Below are positions 25,837 through 33,849 of a stretch of DNA of 64,000 bases, one piece after another (positions within the stretch are counted from its first letter, which is position 1; the number at the start of each line of letters is the position of its first letter). The DNA lies in NCBI RefSeq assembly GCF_039544105.1, contig NZ_BAABLA010000007.1; one strand, given 5' to 3'. The notes beneath the pieces were generated by a model. It was not told the DNA's origin. It was given only the letters and a program-made list of their open reading frames with translations, and made no database searches. The position numbers and the translations under genes are program-made. This stretch comes from Haloechinothrix_A salitolerans. Lineage in GTDB: Bacteria; Actinomycetota; Actinomycetes; Mycobacteriales; Pseudonocardiaceae.

Positions 25837-26287
25837 GACGACGGCCGGCCACGCCGAACCCCGCCGTGCGGGCAAGTCGCGCACACCGCAGGCACGCCGG
25901 CATCTCGTCGCCGTCGGTGTCGATGACCAAGAACGGCGCGCGCCGCGAACAGGTGCCCCACCCGCACCGGTCCGGCCGAGGCCAACACACCGGGCAGGCC
26001 GCCCGGCGGTAGCCACGGGCACCACAGGTCGCCGGATCGCTGTGCACCGACTCGACGACGACCTCGGACTCGGGCGGACCGGGGATGAGGAAGCCGAACA
26101 GCGCGCCGTCAGTCGGCTCGCCGCCGAGCGTGATCGTGAACAGCTCGTCGACCTGGTGCTCGTCGACGACGGGCTGCTCGGCGAGCGGCTGCTCGGCCGA
26201 CGCCTGATCGACCTCGCCGAGCAGGTCGAGGGAGAACTGCCCGCGGTGCGCCGCGCGCAGTGCCTCGGCATTGAACAACGCGTTCAT
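25829..26287 (-). CDS. Reverse-strand Cys-rich protein inside head module
   Basis: A 152-aa protein at ATG 26287, preceded by AGGGGTGG. The first 85 residues are acidic with FTITLGGEPTDGALFGFLI. The second half contains a dense Cys set (CGARGYRRAACPVCWPRPDR, CGWGTC, CLRCARLA) fitting two zinc sites. Its translation is coupled to the downstream HTH gene. Function unknown. The opposite orientation, own promoter region and unusual composition mark a moron-like insertion, probably expressed in the lysogen. Confidence 0.55.
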   Translation of the reverse strand: MNALFNAEALRAAHRGQFSLDLLGEVDQASAEQPLAEQPVVDEHQVDELFTITLGGEPTDGALFGFLIPGPPESEVVVESVHSDPATCGARGYRRAACPVCWPRPDRCGWGTCSRRAPFLVIDTDGDEMPACLRCARLARTAGFGVAGRRHG

Positions 26288-26298
26288 GTCCACCCCTA

Positions 26299-26325
26299 AG
26301 TGTTGTCTTTATTGTTGACAACACT
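26299..26325. promoter_or_regulatory. Inverted repeat operator candidate 1
   Basis: AGTGTTGTC, 9-bp spacer, GACAACACT: a perfect 9-bp inverted repeat 12 bp upstream of the reverse-strand gene start. The second repeat 16 bp away has the same half-site plan (GTGTYGTC) and the same 9-bp spacer, so one protein probably binds both. Confidence 0.55.
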
Positions 26326-26341
26326 CTAGCGGTTCACCTCG

Positions 26342-26375
26342 GAGTGTCGTCAACAACCGTGACGACACTCTTTTT
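26342..26375 (+). promoter_or_regulatory. Inverted repeat 2, possibly also a terminator
   Basis: GAGTGTCGTC, 9-bp spacer, GACGACACTC, then TTTTT: a perfect 10-bp inverted repeat followed by a U-tract. It fits an intrinsic terminator for rightward read-through across the reverse-strand island, and also a second operator given its likeness to the repeat at 26299. Confidence 0.55.
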
Positions 26376-26434
26376 GTTTTGCCTGGTCATCAGGCACAGA
26401 CCACACACCCGAGTACGTCTAGGAGGGCTCTCCC

Positions 26435-27085
26435 ATGTCCGCACCCGTGCCCAACGCGCCGGCCGACGGTGGCGCCGCGGATGCGCCACCGACCCCGGAC
26501 CCGACCACGTCCGCAGGTCCGGGCGGTTCTCACAGCGGTTCTAACAGCGAGCCGAACAGCGGTTCTAACACCGGCGCCGAGCAAGGCTCGCCGACGACCT
26601 CGCCGGACGTCGAGGCGCTGCGCACCGAGGTCACCGAGTGGCGCACCAAGGCCGAAGGCGCACAGCAGGACATCGTCGACAAGATCGCGCGTGCGCTCGG
26701 CATCACCGCCGGCGACGAGGCGCCGACCGTCGAGCAGGTCACCGACCAGCTCACCGCGGCACAGCGCGAGGCGCGCGAGCGCGCGGTCGATCTCGCGGTG
26801 TACCGCTCCGCGGACGCGGCCGGCGCCGACCCCGACGCGCTGCTCGACTCGACCGGCTTCCGCAAGCGCGTCGCCGACCTCGACCCCGCGGCCGACGGCT
26901 TCGCCGACAAGGTCGCCGCGGCCATCACCGCGGCTGTGAAGGAAAACCCGCGGCTGTCCGCCGCGCCTGCCGCGGCGCCACGCAGCGGCGGAGAGATCAC
27001 CGGCGGCTCGCCCTCCGGTGGCGACGACCTCGGCTCGCTCTCGATCGAGGACTACATCAAGCGCACCAGGAAGGGGCGTAGCTGA
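26435..27085 (+). CDS. Capsid scaffolding protein
   Basis: A 216-aa acidic protein. Residues 1-55 are disordered (Pro, Ser, Gly and Asn rich). A helical coiled-coil core follows (VEALRTEVTEWRTKAEGAQQ and TDQLTAAQREARERAVDLAV), and the C-terminus has the short helix SIEDYIKRTRKGRS. It sits 2 bp before the coat gene, the usual place for a scaffold that guides prohead assembly and then leaves. AGGAGGG lies upstream of ATG 26435. Confidence 0.82.
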   Translation: MSAPVPNAPADGGAADAPPTPDPTTSAGPGGSHSGSNSEPNSGSNTGAEQGSPTTSPDVEALRTEVTEWRTKAEGAQQDIVDKIARALGITAGDEAPTVEQVTDQLTAAQREARERAVDLAVYRSADAAGADPDALLDSTGFRKRVADLDPAADGFADKVAAAITAAVKENPRLSAAPAAAPRSGGEITGGSPSGGDDLGSLSIEDYIKRTRKGRS

Positions 27086-27087
27086 CC

Positions 27088-27969
27088 ATGCCCAACCAGC
27101 TTCTGACCGTCGACGTGATCGCCCGCGAGGCAATCGCGACGCTCTACGAACAGACCGTCATGGCCGGACTCGTCCACCGCGACTACGAAGGCGACTTCAC
27201 CGGCACCAGCGGCGACACCATCACCATTCGCAAGCCAGCCGTCTTCACGGTGAACGAGTTCAACCGACAGACCGGCATCGTGTTGCAGGAAGCGCGCGAG
27301 GGCTCGACCACGCTCACCCTGGACAAGATCCCCGACGTGTCGTTCGCGGTCACCTCCGAGGACTGGTCGATGCGGATCACCGACTTTTCCGAGCAGTTCC
27401 TCACCCCGGCAATGGAGGCCATCAGCCAGTACGCCGACCGGCTCGTGCTCAGTCTGCGCGCCGATGTCACGCAGACCGTCGAGTACGACCCGGCCAAGGT
27501 CAACGTCTCCGACGTGCTGCCCGCGGCGGGCAAGGTGCTCAACGACGCGAACGTGCCCACCGCCGACCGGCGCGCGGTCGCCGACACCGCCCTTACCGAG
27601 CGGTTCCAGACTGACCCGCTGTTCACGCAGGCGCAGCAGGTCGGCGACGACGGAACCGCACTGCGCGAGGCGAGCATCGGGCGCAAGCGCGGGTTCGACA
27701 ACTACATGTCGCAGAACATCAAGGACGGCGTTTCGGTGGCCTTCCGCCGCGAGGCGTTCGCCCTTGCAACCCGGACGCTGCCACTGCCGCGAGGCATCGG
27801 CGCCGGACAGGGCTCGGTCGTCTCGTACAAGGGCCTTGGCCTGCGGGTGATCTACGGCTACGACATGTCCAAGAAGCAGGATGTCGTTTCGATTGACTGC
27901 CTCATGGGCGTGAAGACCCTCGACGCCAAGCGCGCCGTACTGATGAAGCGGAAGGCGGCGACCCCGTGA
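27088..27969 (+). CDS. Major capsid protein (P22 coat-like)
   Basis: A 293-aa coat protein with the P22 Gp5-like layout: LTVDVIAREAIATLYEQTVM at the start, GDTITIRKPAVFTVNEF, LDKIPDVSFAVTSEDWSMRI, QYADRLVLSLRADV, and the C-terminal SVVSYKGLGLRVIYGYDMSK. It would form the icosahedral shell in an HK97 fold. The length is shorter than P22 coat (430 aa), as is usual in actinophages. Highest-expression gene expected; start ATG 27088 follows the scaffold stop by 2 bp. Confidence 0.88.
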   Translation: MPNQLLTVDVIAREAIATLYEQTVMAGLVHRDYEGDFTGTSGDTITIRKPAVFTVNEFNRQTGIVLQEAREGSTTLTLDKIPDVSFAVTSEDWSMRITDFSEQFLTPAMEAISQYADRLVLSLRADVTQTVEYDPAKVNVSDVLPAAGKVLNDANVPTADRRAVADTALTERFQTDPLFTQAQQVGDDGTALREASIGRKRGFDNYMSQNIKDGVSVAFRREAFALATRTLPLPRGIGAGQGSVVSYKGLGLRVIYGYDMSKKQDVVSIDCLMGVKTLDAKRAVLMKRKAATP

Positions 27970-28229
27970 CCGCCTACCGCAACGTGCGCACCGGCGAAGT
28001 CCACGAGCCGGACGCCGGTTCGTGGATGGCCGACCGGCTCGACGCCCTCCCCGAGGTGTGGCAGCCGTTCGAGTCCGCGGAGCGCGTCACCACGGCGCGG
28101 CCGGCCAAGGGCGCGCGGAAAGCCGAGTGGGTCGACTTCGCCATGTCCCGCGGCTACACCCGGACCGACGCCGAGAGCCTCTCGCGTGATGACCTCGCCC
28201 GGCTGTTCGACGAGGACGACGAGGGGTAA
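27966..28229 (+). CDS. Small acidic head protein
   Basis: An 87-aa protein at GTG 27966 overlapping the coat stop (GTGA). Beginning YRNVRTGEVHEPD and ending RDDLARLFDEDDEG, with a SAP-like or Rho-N-like helix-turn (WVDFAMSRGYTRTDAESLSR). Position between coat and connector suggests head decoration or maturation, without direct evidence. Confidence 0.7.
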   Translation: MTAYRNVRTGEVHEPDAGSWMADRLDALPEVWQPFESAERVTTARPAKGARKAEWVDFAMSRGYTRTDAESLSRDDLARLFDEDDEG

Positions 28230-28232
28230 CCC

Positions 28233-28634
28233 GTGCGCGTCTACGCCACGCCGGCCGACCTCGTCGACTACGCCGGTCCGGGCGTGGTCGACGAGGACAC
28301 CCCGCGCAAGCTCGCCCGCGCGTCCGAGCGGGTCGACTCGCTGCTGCTCACCGCGGTCTACGACACCACTCCCGACGGGCTGCCCGTCGACGTCGAGGTG
28401 CGCGACGCGCTCAAGCGCGCAACCTGCGCGGTGGTGCAGTGGTGGGGCGAGACCGGCGACGAGACCGGCGCCGGCGGCCGGTTCGTCGAGTCCCAGATCG
28501 GCACCGTTCGGCTCAAGCGCGCGGAGTCCGATACCGAGCCGGACCTCGCGCCGGCCGCGGTGCGCATCCTCGCCACCGCCGGACTGCTCTCCCACTCACC
28601 GCACACCCCGGACCGCCACGGGAACGCGAAATAG
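28233..28634 (+). CDS. Head-tail connector protein
   Basis: A 133-aa helical protein (YATPADLVDYAGPGVVDEDT, then RASERVDSLLLTAVYDTTPD) with the length and place of gp15/gp6-type adaptor proteins, which dock beneath the portal. A conserved Trp pair is in AVVQWWGETGDE. GTG 28233 start, 3 bp after the preceding gene. Confidence 0.78.
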   Translation: MRVYATPADLVDYAGPGVVDEDTPRKLARASERVDSLLLTAVYDTTPDGLPVDVEVRDALKRATCAVVQWWGETGDETGAGGRFVESQIGTVRLKRAESDTEPDLAPAAVRILATAGLLSHSPHTPDRHGNAK

Positions 28635-28641
28635 CGAGGCA

Positions 28642-28662
28642 AACCGCGTTTCCGCAGTTCAG
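28642..28662. repeat. 21-bp repeat, copy 1 (partner at 47194)
   Basis: A 21-bp sequence beginning AACCGCGTTTC and ending GCAGTTCAG lies in the 119-bp non-coding gap between two connector genes. An identical copy is found next to attR, where it forms part of a near-perfect palindrome. Downstream of this copy are three ACCGATG repeats before the next start. Confidence 0.75.
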
Positions 28663-28753
28663 GACCGATGCACTCACCGATGAATGCACCCATGCGTGCA
28701 CCGATGAGGGCGCCAACCAGTGCGACACGCAGTGAGGGGGTGAACAAACCCCC

Positions 28754-29077
28754 ATGCAGGTTCCCGCGGTCCTGCTGCCGCACACGATCACCGTGCGCCC
28801 CTACCTCGGTACCGGCCCGTACGGCGACGTCCACGGCGACCCGGTGACCATCCGGCGCACGTTCGTCGAGGACCGGCGCCGGCTCGTGCGCTCGGCCGAC
28901 GGTGACGAGCTGATCAGCGAAACCACCGTGCGCACCCGGCCGCACGAACATATCCCCGTGCGGTCCCTGGTGACCGTCTGGCCCGGCACCCCACACGAAC
29001 GCACCGGCCGCGTCCTGACCTCGAACCTGTTCGACCACCCGTCGAGCTACTCGCACCGCGAGGTCGCACTCACCTAA
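28754..29077 (+). CDS. Head closure protein
   Basis: A 107-aa beta-rich protein (HTITVRPYLGTGPYGDVHGD, then PVRSLVTVWPGTPHERTGRV) typical of SPP1 gp16-like stoppers that close the connector after packaging. It has GAGGGGGTG upstream. Order after the gp15-like protein supports the call. Confidence 0.75.
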   Translation: MQVPAVLLPHTITVRPYLGTGPYGDVHGDPVTIRRTFVEDRRRLVRSADGDELISETTVRTRPHEHIPVRSLVTVWPGTPHERTGRVLTSNLFDHPSSYSHREVALT

Positions 29078-29095
29078 CCGAGAAGGGGGTGCGGC

Positions 29096-29464
29096 ATGGC
29101 GTTCGAGGTTCGCGGCAACGGCGGGGTTCGGGTCGAGTGGAACGGCAAGCAGGTCGACGCCGCGGCGCACGCCGGCGCCGTTCGTGGGCTCGCGCTTGGC
29201 GCCGAGCACGTGCGCGCGGTGTCGGTGGACCGGGCGCCCCTCGATACCGCGGCTCTGCGCAACAGCGCGACCGCGAGCCATGACGCCGACTCCCTCACCG
29301 CGGCCGTGTCCTACGACACCCCTTATGCCGCACGGCAACACGAAGAACTGACCTGGCATCACCGCGAGGGCGGACCGAAGTACCTCGAAAGCGCGCTAGC
29401 CAGCGAGCGTGAGGTCGTCGCCCGGCTCATTCAGGCGCAGATCCGGAAGGCGCTCGGGTCGTGA
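29096..29464 (+). CDS. HK97 gp10-like minor tail/capsid protein
   Basis: A 122-aa protein whose APLDTAALRNSATAS and YDTPYAARQHEELTWHHREG plus GGPKYLESAL are characteristic of the gp10/minor capsid family acting at the head-tail joint. AGAAGGGGGTG is upstream; the stop overlaps the next start by 4 bp. Confidence 0.8.
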   Translation: MAFEVRGNGGVRVEWNGKQVDAAAHAGAVRGLALGAEHVRAVSVDRAPLDTAALRNSATASHDADSLTAAVSYDTPYAARQHEELTWHHREGGPKYLESALASEREVVARLIQAQIRKALGS

Positions 29465-29895
29465 GCTGGACATCGACCCTCGCGCACGGGCTCGCCGAGT
29501 ACCTCGCCGCGGCCGGCGTCGGCACCTACCGCCCGAACGGGATCTACCGCGACGACGAGGTCGGCATCGTCATCGGCGCAGTGCCCGCTTCGCCGCCGCG
29601 CGTGGTGGTGCTGACGCCGTATCCGCTCGTCGACGACGTCGACCAGGCCGACAGTGTGCTCGGCCTCCAGGTCCGGGCGCGCAGCGCGACCGCGGACCCG
29701 CGCGAGGCGCTCGACCTCATCGACGCGGTGTTCGACGCGCTGCACGGCGCGACGCACCTCGACCTCGCCGGCGCCCTGGTGCACCTCGCGCAGCGCACCG
29801 CCTCGCTCCCGATGGGCCGCGACCAGTCCGGCCGCTTCGAGCACGCCGACACCTACCAGCTCACCGCGCACCGACCCACCCGACACCGCACGTAA
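29461..29895 (+). CDS. Tail terminator / tail completion protein
   Basis: A 144-aa protein (LAHGLAEYLAAAGVGTYRPN, DSVLGLQVRARSATADPREA, DLIDAVFDALHG) with the alpha/beta layout of gpU or minor capsid 3 type tail terminators. It starts at GTG 29461 and lies directly before the major tail gene, the usual position. Confidence 0.78.
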   Translation: MSWTSTLAHGLAEYLAAAGVGTYRPNGIYRDDEVGIVIGAVPASPPRVVVLTPYPLVDDVDQADSVLGLQVRARSATADPREALDLIDAVFDALHGATHLDLAGALVHLAQRTASLPMGRDQSGRFEHADTYQLTAHRPTRHRT

Positions 29896-29908
29896 GGAGG
29901 CTGCCGAC

Positions 29909-30430
29909 ATGGCGCTGCGCTCACTGCTCGCCAAAGACTGGGCATTGGAGGTCGACACCCGCGCCCCGAGTGCCACTGATCCCCAGTGGACACGGGTCAA
30001 CGGGCTGACCAACTTCACCGAGACCACCGACGACAACACCGAAGACGACAGCAGTTTCGACGGCAACGGCTGGGGTTCCTCCGTCGTCACACAGCGCACG
30101 TGGTCGATTGAGGCCGAGGGCAAGCGCAAGCGCACCGATGCCGCGACCTTCACCCCCGACCCGGGACAGGAAGCCATCCGCAAGGCCGGCCGCATCGTCG
30201 GGTTCGCCGCGAACATCCGCGTGCGCTGGTACCGGCGCGACGGCTCGCCCGATGCCTACGAAGGCACCGCGACCGTCTCGGGGTTCACCAAGGGCGGCGC
30301 CGTAACCGACCTCGAACCGTTCAACTTCACGCTGAACGGACAGGACCTACCGACGGAAATCCCCAACCCCGCAACGAATCCGCCCGCCGGCACCTCGGTC
30401 ACCGTCGACGATGAAAGGGGTGTGGCCTGA
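29909..30430 (+). CDS. Major tail protein
   Basis: A 173-aa tube protein starting at ATG 29909 with AAGGAGG upstream. LLAKDWALEVDTRA at the N-terminus, NFTETTDDNTEDDSSFDGNG and ADAATF-like beta segments (VRWYRRDGSPDAYEGTATVS) match actinophage major tail proteins that stack into the tail tube. The C-terminus is short, with no Ig-like decoration domain. Confidence 0.85.
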   Translation: MALRSLLAKDWALEVDTRAPSATDPQWTRVNGLTNFTETTDDNTEDDSSFDGNGWGSSVVTQRTWSIEAEGKRKRTDAATFTPDPGQEAIRKAGRIVGFAANIRVRWYRRDGSPDAYEGTATVSGFTKGGAVTDLEPFNFTLNGQDLPTEIPNPATNPPAGTSVTVDDERGVA

Positions 30431-30933
30431 TGGCATTCCGCGACCTCTCCGAGGTACTCGACGCTGGTTTGTCTTTGCCGTACAAGGGAAAGACCTACGA
30501 GGTAGCACCCGTGGACGCTGAGACCGGTCTGCGGTTGCAGCGGCTCGCCGAGGTCGCTGCGCACGCGGCCAAGGCGGCGGAGTCTGGCGAGCCGCTCGAC
30601 GAGATCGCGCTCGACGACGCCGAAGAGGTCGACCTCTACCGCGACGCGCTCGGCGCGACCTACGACGAGATGCTCGCTGACCGGGTGCCGTGGCCGGTGC
30701 TCAAGGTCGCCGGCGTTACCGCGTGGCTCGACGCCGCGGTGTCCCGCGAGGCCGCCGAGGCGTATTGGAACGCGGCCGGCTCCCCGGAAGCCTCAGCCGG
30801 GAATCGGGAGACGCGACGAGCGGCGGACCGATCGACCCGGCGACAGGGCTCCGCGAGTGGTACGACCCGCACCCGCAAGGCGCCGGCGAAGACGGCCACA
30901 CGTGGGCGCAAATCCTCGACCACTGGGCATTGA
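30430..30933 (+). CDS. Tail assembly chaperone, upstream frame
   Basis: A 167-aa protein (FRDLSEVLDAGLSLPYKGKT, then DADRVPWPVLKVAG-like helices) matching actinophage tail assembly chaperone G. Its last ~45 residues (TRRQGSASGTTRTRKAPAKT) are low-complexity and overlap a second frame that continues to 31094. The C-terminus GNRETRRAAD is where such proteins often shift frame. It helps load the tape measure during tail assembly. Confidence 0.82.
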   Translation: MAFRDLSEVLDAGLSLPYKGKTYEVAPVDAETGLRLQRLAEVAAHAAKAAESGEPLDEIALDDAEEVDLYRDALGATYDEMLADRVPWPVLKVAGVTAWLDAAVSREAAEAYWNAAGSPEASAGNRETRRAADRSTRRQGSASGTTRTRKAPAKTATRGRKSSTTGH

Positions 30934-31094
30934 TCGAGGCTGACCTGCACGAGGTGTACGGCGTCGACGTCGAGTCGGGCATCTTGCGCGCCCGCTCGTG
31001 GCGCTGGTTGCGCGTCCGCGTGGTGGGGCTGCTCTCGTGCGAGTCCCGCCTAGCTCGCGCGCTCTCCCCGGCGAAGTCCTCGCCGAGTCGATGA
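30690..31094 (+). CDS. Tail assembly chaperone, downstream frame (probable -1 frameshift product)
   Basis: The -1 frame relative to 30430 encodes GPIDPATGLREWYDPHPQ, HTWAQILDHWALIEADLHEV and SWRWLRVRVVGLLS, typical of the second half of actinophage GT chaperones. It lacks a convincing independent start or ribosome site. The given start is only the open frame's edge; the real product is probably the upstream protein shifted by -1 near 30781-30790, where TCCCCGGAA would allow a Pro tRNA to slip from CCG to CCC. No canonical XXXYYYZ heptamer was seen. Confidence 0.68.
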   Translation: MAGAQGRRRYRVARRRGVPRGRRGVLERGRLPGSLSRESGDATSGGPIDPATGLREWYDPHPQGAGEDGHTWAQILDHWALIEADLHEVYGVDVESGILRARSWRWLRVRVVGLLSCESRLARALSPAKSSPSR

Positions 31095-31124
31095 ACCGCT
31101 GACCAGTCCGCGGGGGGTGACCCC

Positions 31125-33845
31125 GTGGCACTGACGATCGGCGAGCTTGTCGGCTACCTCTCGGTTGACAACTCCGGTTGGCGTCGAGGACTTGCGCAGG
31201 GACGCAAGGAACTTGACGGGTTCAGCCGCGACGCCAACGGCCGGCTACGGGATGTCCGCGGCCGGTTCGTCGCCGAGGGCGACGCTTCCGGCCGAGGGTT
31301 CGCCCGCGGTCTCAACGGCGGCATTGGCTCGATCTTCGGGGTTGTCAGCGGCGTAACCGGCGTGGTCGCCGCCCTGGTGACCAACGTCGGGGGCGCGACG
31401 CTGCGCTTGGGGGTGATGGCGGGCGCGGCCAACCTCGCCGGCTCCGGCTTGGGCGCGCTCGCCGGCGGGGCGGCGACCGCCTCGGGTTCCCTGCTGCTGC
31501 TCCCTGCCGCCATCACCGCGGGTGCGGCGGCAATGGTCACGCTCAAGGTCGGCATGTCCGGCTTCGGCGAGGCCATGTCGTCGATGGACGACCCGAAGAA
31601 GTTCGCCGAGTCCCTCGACAAGCTCGCGCCGAGTGCACGCGAGACCGCGGTCGCCGTGCGCGAGCTATCCCCGGCGTGGCGCGAGGTTCAGCGGTCGGTA
31701 CAGCAAGAGCTGTTCGCCGAGATGGGCTCGGTTGTCCGTCAGCTTGGCGGGTCGTATCTGCCGATCCTGCGCGAGGGCATGACCGGCGTTGCCTCGTCCT
31801 TCGGGGTGGCCGCGGCCGGCGCCGCGGGGTTCCTGCGCGAGGCGCAGACGATGAACGACACGCGGGCGATCTTCGCCTCGACAGAGACCGTCGTCGCCGA
31901 CCTCGCAGGCGCAACCGGCCCGCTGCTCGCGGTCTTCCGCGACGTCGCCGCGGTCGGCGCGGAGATGCTCCCCGGTCTGTCCGCCGGCGCCGGTGATGCC
32001 GCACAGCGGTTCGCCGACTTCATTGCCACAGCACGGCAAACCGGCGAACTCGCCGAGTGGATCAGCAACGGCATGTCGGCCGTCGGTGATCTTGCTCAGT
32101 TGCTCGGCAACGTCGGCGGCATCATCGCGGCCGTCTTCTCGGCCGCGCAGGGCTCGGGCGTGACGACGCTGTCGGTGCTCGTGCAGGCCACCGGCGCCGC
32201 GCGTGACTTCCTGCGCTCGGCCGAGGGAATGCAAGCCCTGACGCAGATTTTCGGCGGCATCTCCGCGGCCGGCTCCGGGCTGCGCCCGGTGCTGTTCGAG
32301 CTGGGCAACGCCTTCACGAACTCGATCGCTCCGGCCGTGGCCGAGATCGGCCCCGTGATCGGCGAGGCCGTCGCGTCCCTGTCCCGTGCGGTCGGCCCGC
32401 TCGGGCAGGTCTTCGCCGCGGTCGCGCCCCTGGCGGCCCTGCTCGCGCGGGTGCTCGCCGAGCAGCTCGCCGGCGCGATCGAACGCCTTGCCCCCTACGT
32501 CGTGCGGCTCGCCGACTACCTCGCCGCCAACCCGGCCCTGTTGACCAGCATCGCGACCGCGGCCGGCGTGGCGGCCGTCGCCTTCGGCCCGCTGTCCGGC
32601 GTGCTCGCCGGACTCGGGACCGTCTTCGGCACCATCGGCCGTTTCGTCGGCCCGCTGCTGAACCTGGTCGGTGGCGTCGGTGGCCTCGGCCGCGCGCTGT
32701 CGTTCCTGACCGGCCCCGTCGGCATCGTGCTCGGCCTGCTCACCGCCCTATACGCCGGTAACGAGCAGTTCCGAAACGCGGTAAACAATTTGCTCGGCGT
32801 TCTCGGTGGACTGGTTGGCCAGATCGTGAGCGCTTTATCGCCTGCCCTTAGCGCGATAGCTGGTGTTTTCTCGACGATCGCGAACGCAGCGGCGCCGCTG
32901 ATTGAAAAACTGGCCGTCGGACTGGTTCCGATTATCCAGAAAGCGGCCGAAATCCTGTCGCTCGTAGTGACTGCCGCCTCGCCTCTGATCGAGCTTCTCG
33001 GAAATCTGCTCGCCGGTGCGATCGGTTTTGTCGGCGAGCGACTCGCCGGACTGGTGAGCGACTTCGAGCCGCTGATCAACATCATTACGTCGGTTGCGCT
33101 ACCTATCCTCGATTCGCTGCTCGGAACCGTGATTTCCGTTTTCCAGAACGGAATCGTGCCGATTATTCAGGGCGCGGTCTCGGTCGTATCCGGGATCATC
33201 CAGACGGCAATGTCGCTGGTCAAGGGCGATTGGTCGGGAGCCTGGGAGGGCATCAAGAAAATCGCGTCGGGCGCCCTGGAAATGCTCAAGGGCGCCATTC
33301 GCGGCGGAATTGACCTCGTCGTCGGAATCTTCCGTGACTTACCGGGCGTTCTGCTCGGGATGCTACGCGATGCCGGAAGCTGGTTGTACGAAACCGGAAA
33401 GAGCATCGTTCAGGGCCTCGTCAATGGAATTGGCGCAGTCGGCAAGTGGATCAAAGACAAGATCATGGGCTTTGTTAGCTCCGCCTGGGAGGGAGTCAAG
33501 AGCTTCTTTGGTATCAACTCGCCTTCCCGGCTCATGATGGGCGCCGGCATCAACATCGGCGAGGGTTTGATCATCGGCGTTGACAAGATGTCCGACAAGT
33601 TCAATCGGGCGTTCTTGGACATGGCGACCCCTCCGCCAATTCCGCCCGCGGTCATTCCCGCGCCGCGGATCGCTGCACCGGCGGGGGTGGACTTCGTGCG
33701 CAACCTCGCGCCGTTCGAGGCTCGCCGCGGTGCGGCCGGCGGTGGCCCGGTGGTCCACGTGACCAACCACTACCCGCAGGCCGAACCGACCTCGACCACG
33801 GTCAACCGCGGGTTGCAGTACGCCGGCGCGCTCGGGTGGGGGTGA
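31125..33845 (+). CDS. Tape measure protein
   Basis: A 906-aa protein, the longest helical product in the tail module, which sets tail length. The N-terminus (LTIGELVGYLSVDNSGWRRG) is the conserved start of actinophage tape measures; hydrophobic stretches rich in Ala, Gly and Val occur around 70-140 and 480-560. A segment VKGDWSGAWEGIKKIASGAL near 695 is the repeated amphipathic motif of this family, and GINSPSRLMMGAGINIGEGL near 800 is its usual C-terminal block. The stretch 32760-33640 has clearly lower GC and different codon choice from both ends, suggesting mosaic exchange. Confidence 0.93.
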   Translation: MALTIGELVGYLSVDNSGWRRGLAQGRKELDGFSRDANGRLRDVRGRFVAEGDASGRGFARGLNGGIGSIFGVVSGVTGVVAALVTNVGGATLRLGVMAGAANLAGSGLGALAGGAATASGSLLLLPAAITAGAAAMVTLKVGMSGFGEAMSSMDDPKKFAESLDKLAPSARETAVAVRELSPAWREVQRSVQQELFAEMGSVVRQLGGSYLPILREGMTGVASSFGVAAAGAAGFLREAQTMNDTRAIFASTETVVADLAGATGPLLAVFRDVAAVGAEMLPGLSAGAGDAAQRFADFIATARQTGELAEWISNGMSAVGDLAQLLGNVGGIIAAVFSAAQGSGVTTLSVLVQATGAARDFLRSAEGMQALTQIFGGISAAGSGLRPVLFELGNAFTNSIAPAVAEIGPVIGEAVASLSRAVGPLGQVFAAVAPLAALLARVLAEQLAGAIERLAPYVVRLADYLAANPALLTSIATAAGVAAVAFGPLSGVLAGLGTVFGTIGRFVGPLLNLVGGVGGLGRALSFLTGPVGIVLGLLTALYAGNEQFRNAVNNLLGVLGGLVGQIVSALSPALSAIAGVFSTIANAAAPLIEKLAVGLVPIIQKAAEILSLVVTAASPLIELLGNLLAGAIGFVGERLAGLVSDFEPLINIITSVALPILDSLLGTVISVFQNGIVPIIQGAVSVVSGIIQTAMSLVKGDWSGAWEGIKKIASGALEMLKGAIRGGIDLVVGIFRDLPGVLLGMLRDAGSWLYETGKSIVQGLVNGIGAVGKWIKDKIMGFVSSAWEGVKSFFGINSPSRLMMGAGINIGEGLIIGVDKMSDKFNRAFLDMATPPPIPPAVIPAPRIAAPAGVDFVRNLAPFEARRGAAGGGPVVHVTNHYPQAEPTSTTVNRGLQYAGALGWG

Positions 33846-33849
33846 TTCG

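Noticed and set aside
28660..28720. ACCGATG repeats as an origin or regulatory array
   Set aside because: Only three short copies with irregular spacing; not enough to support a function.
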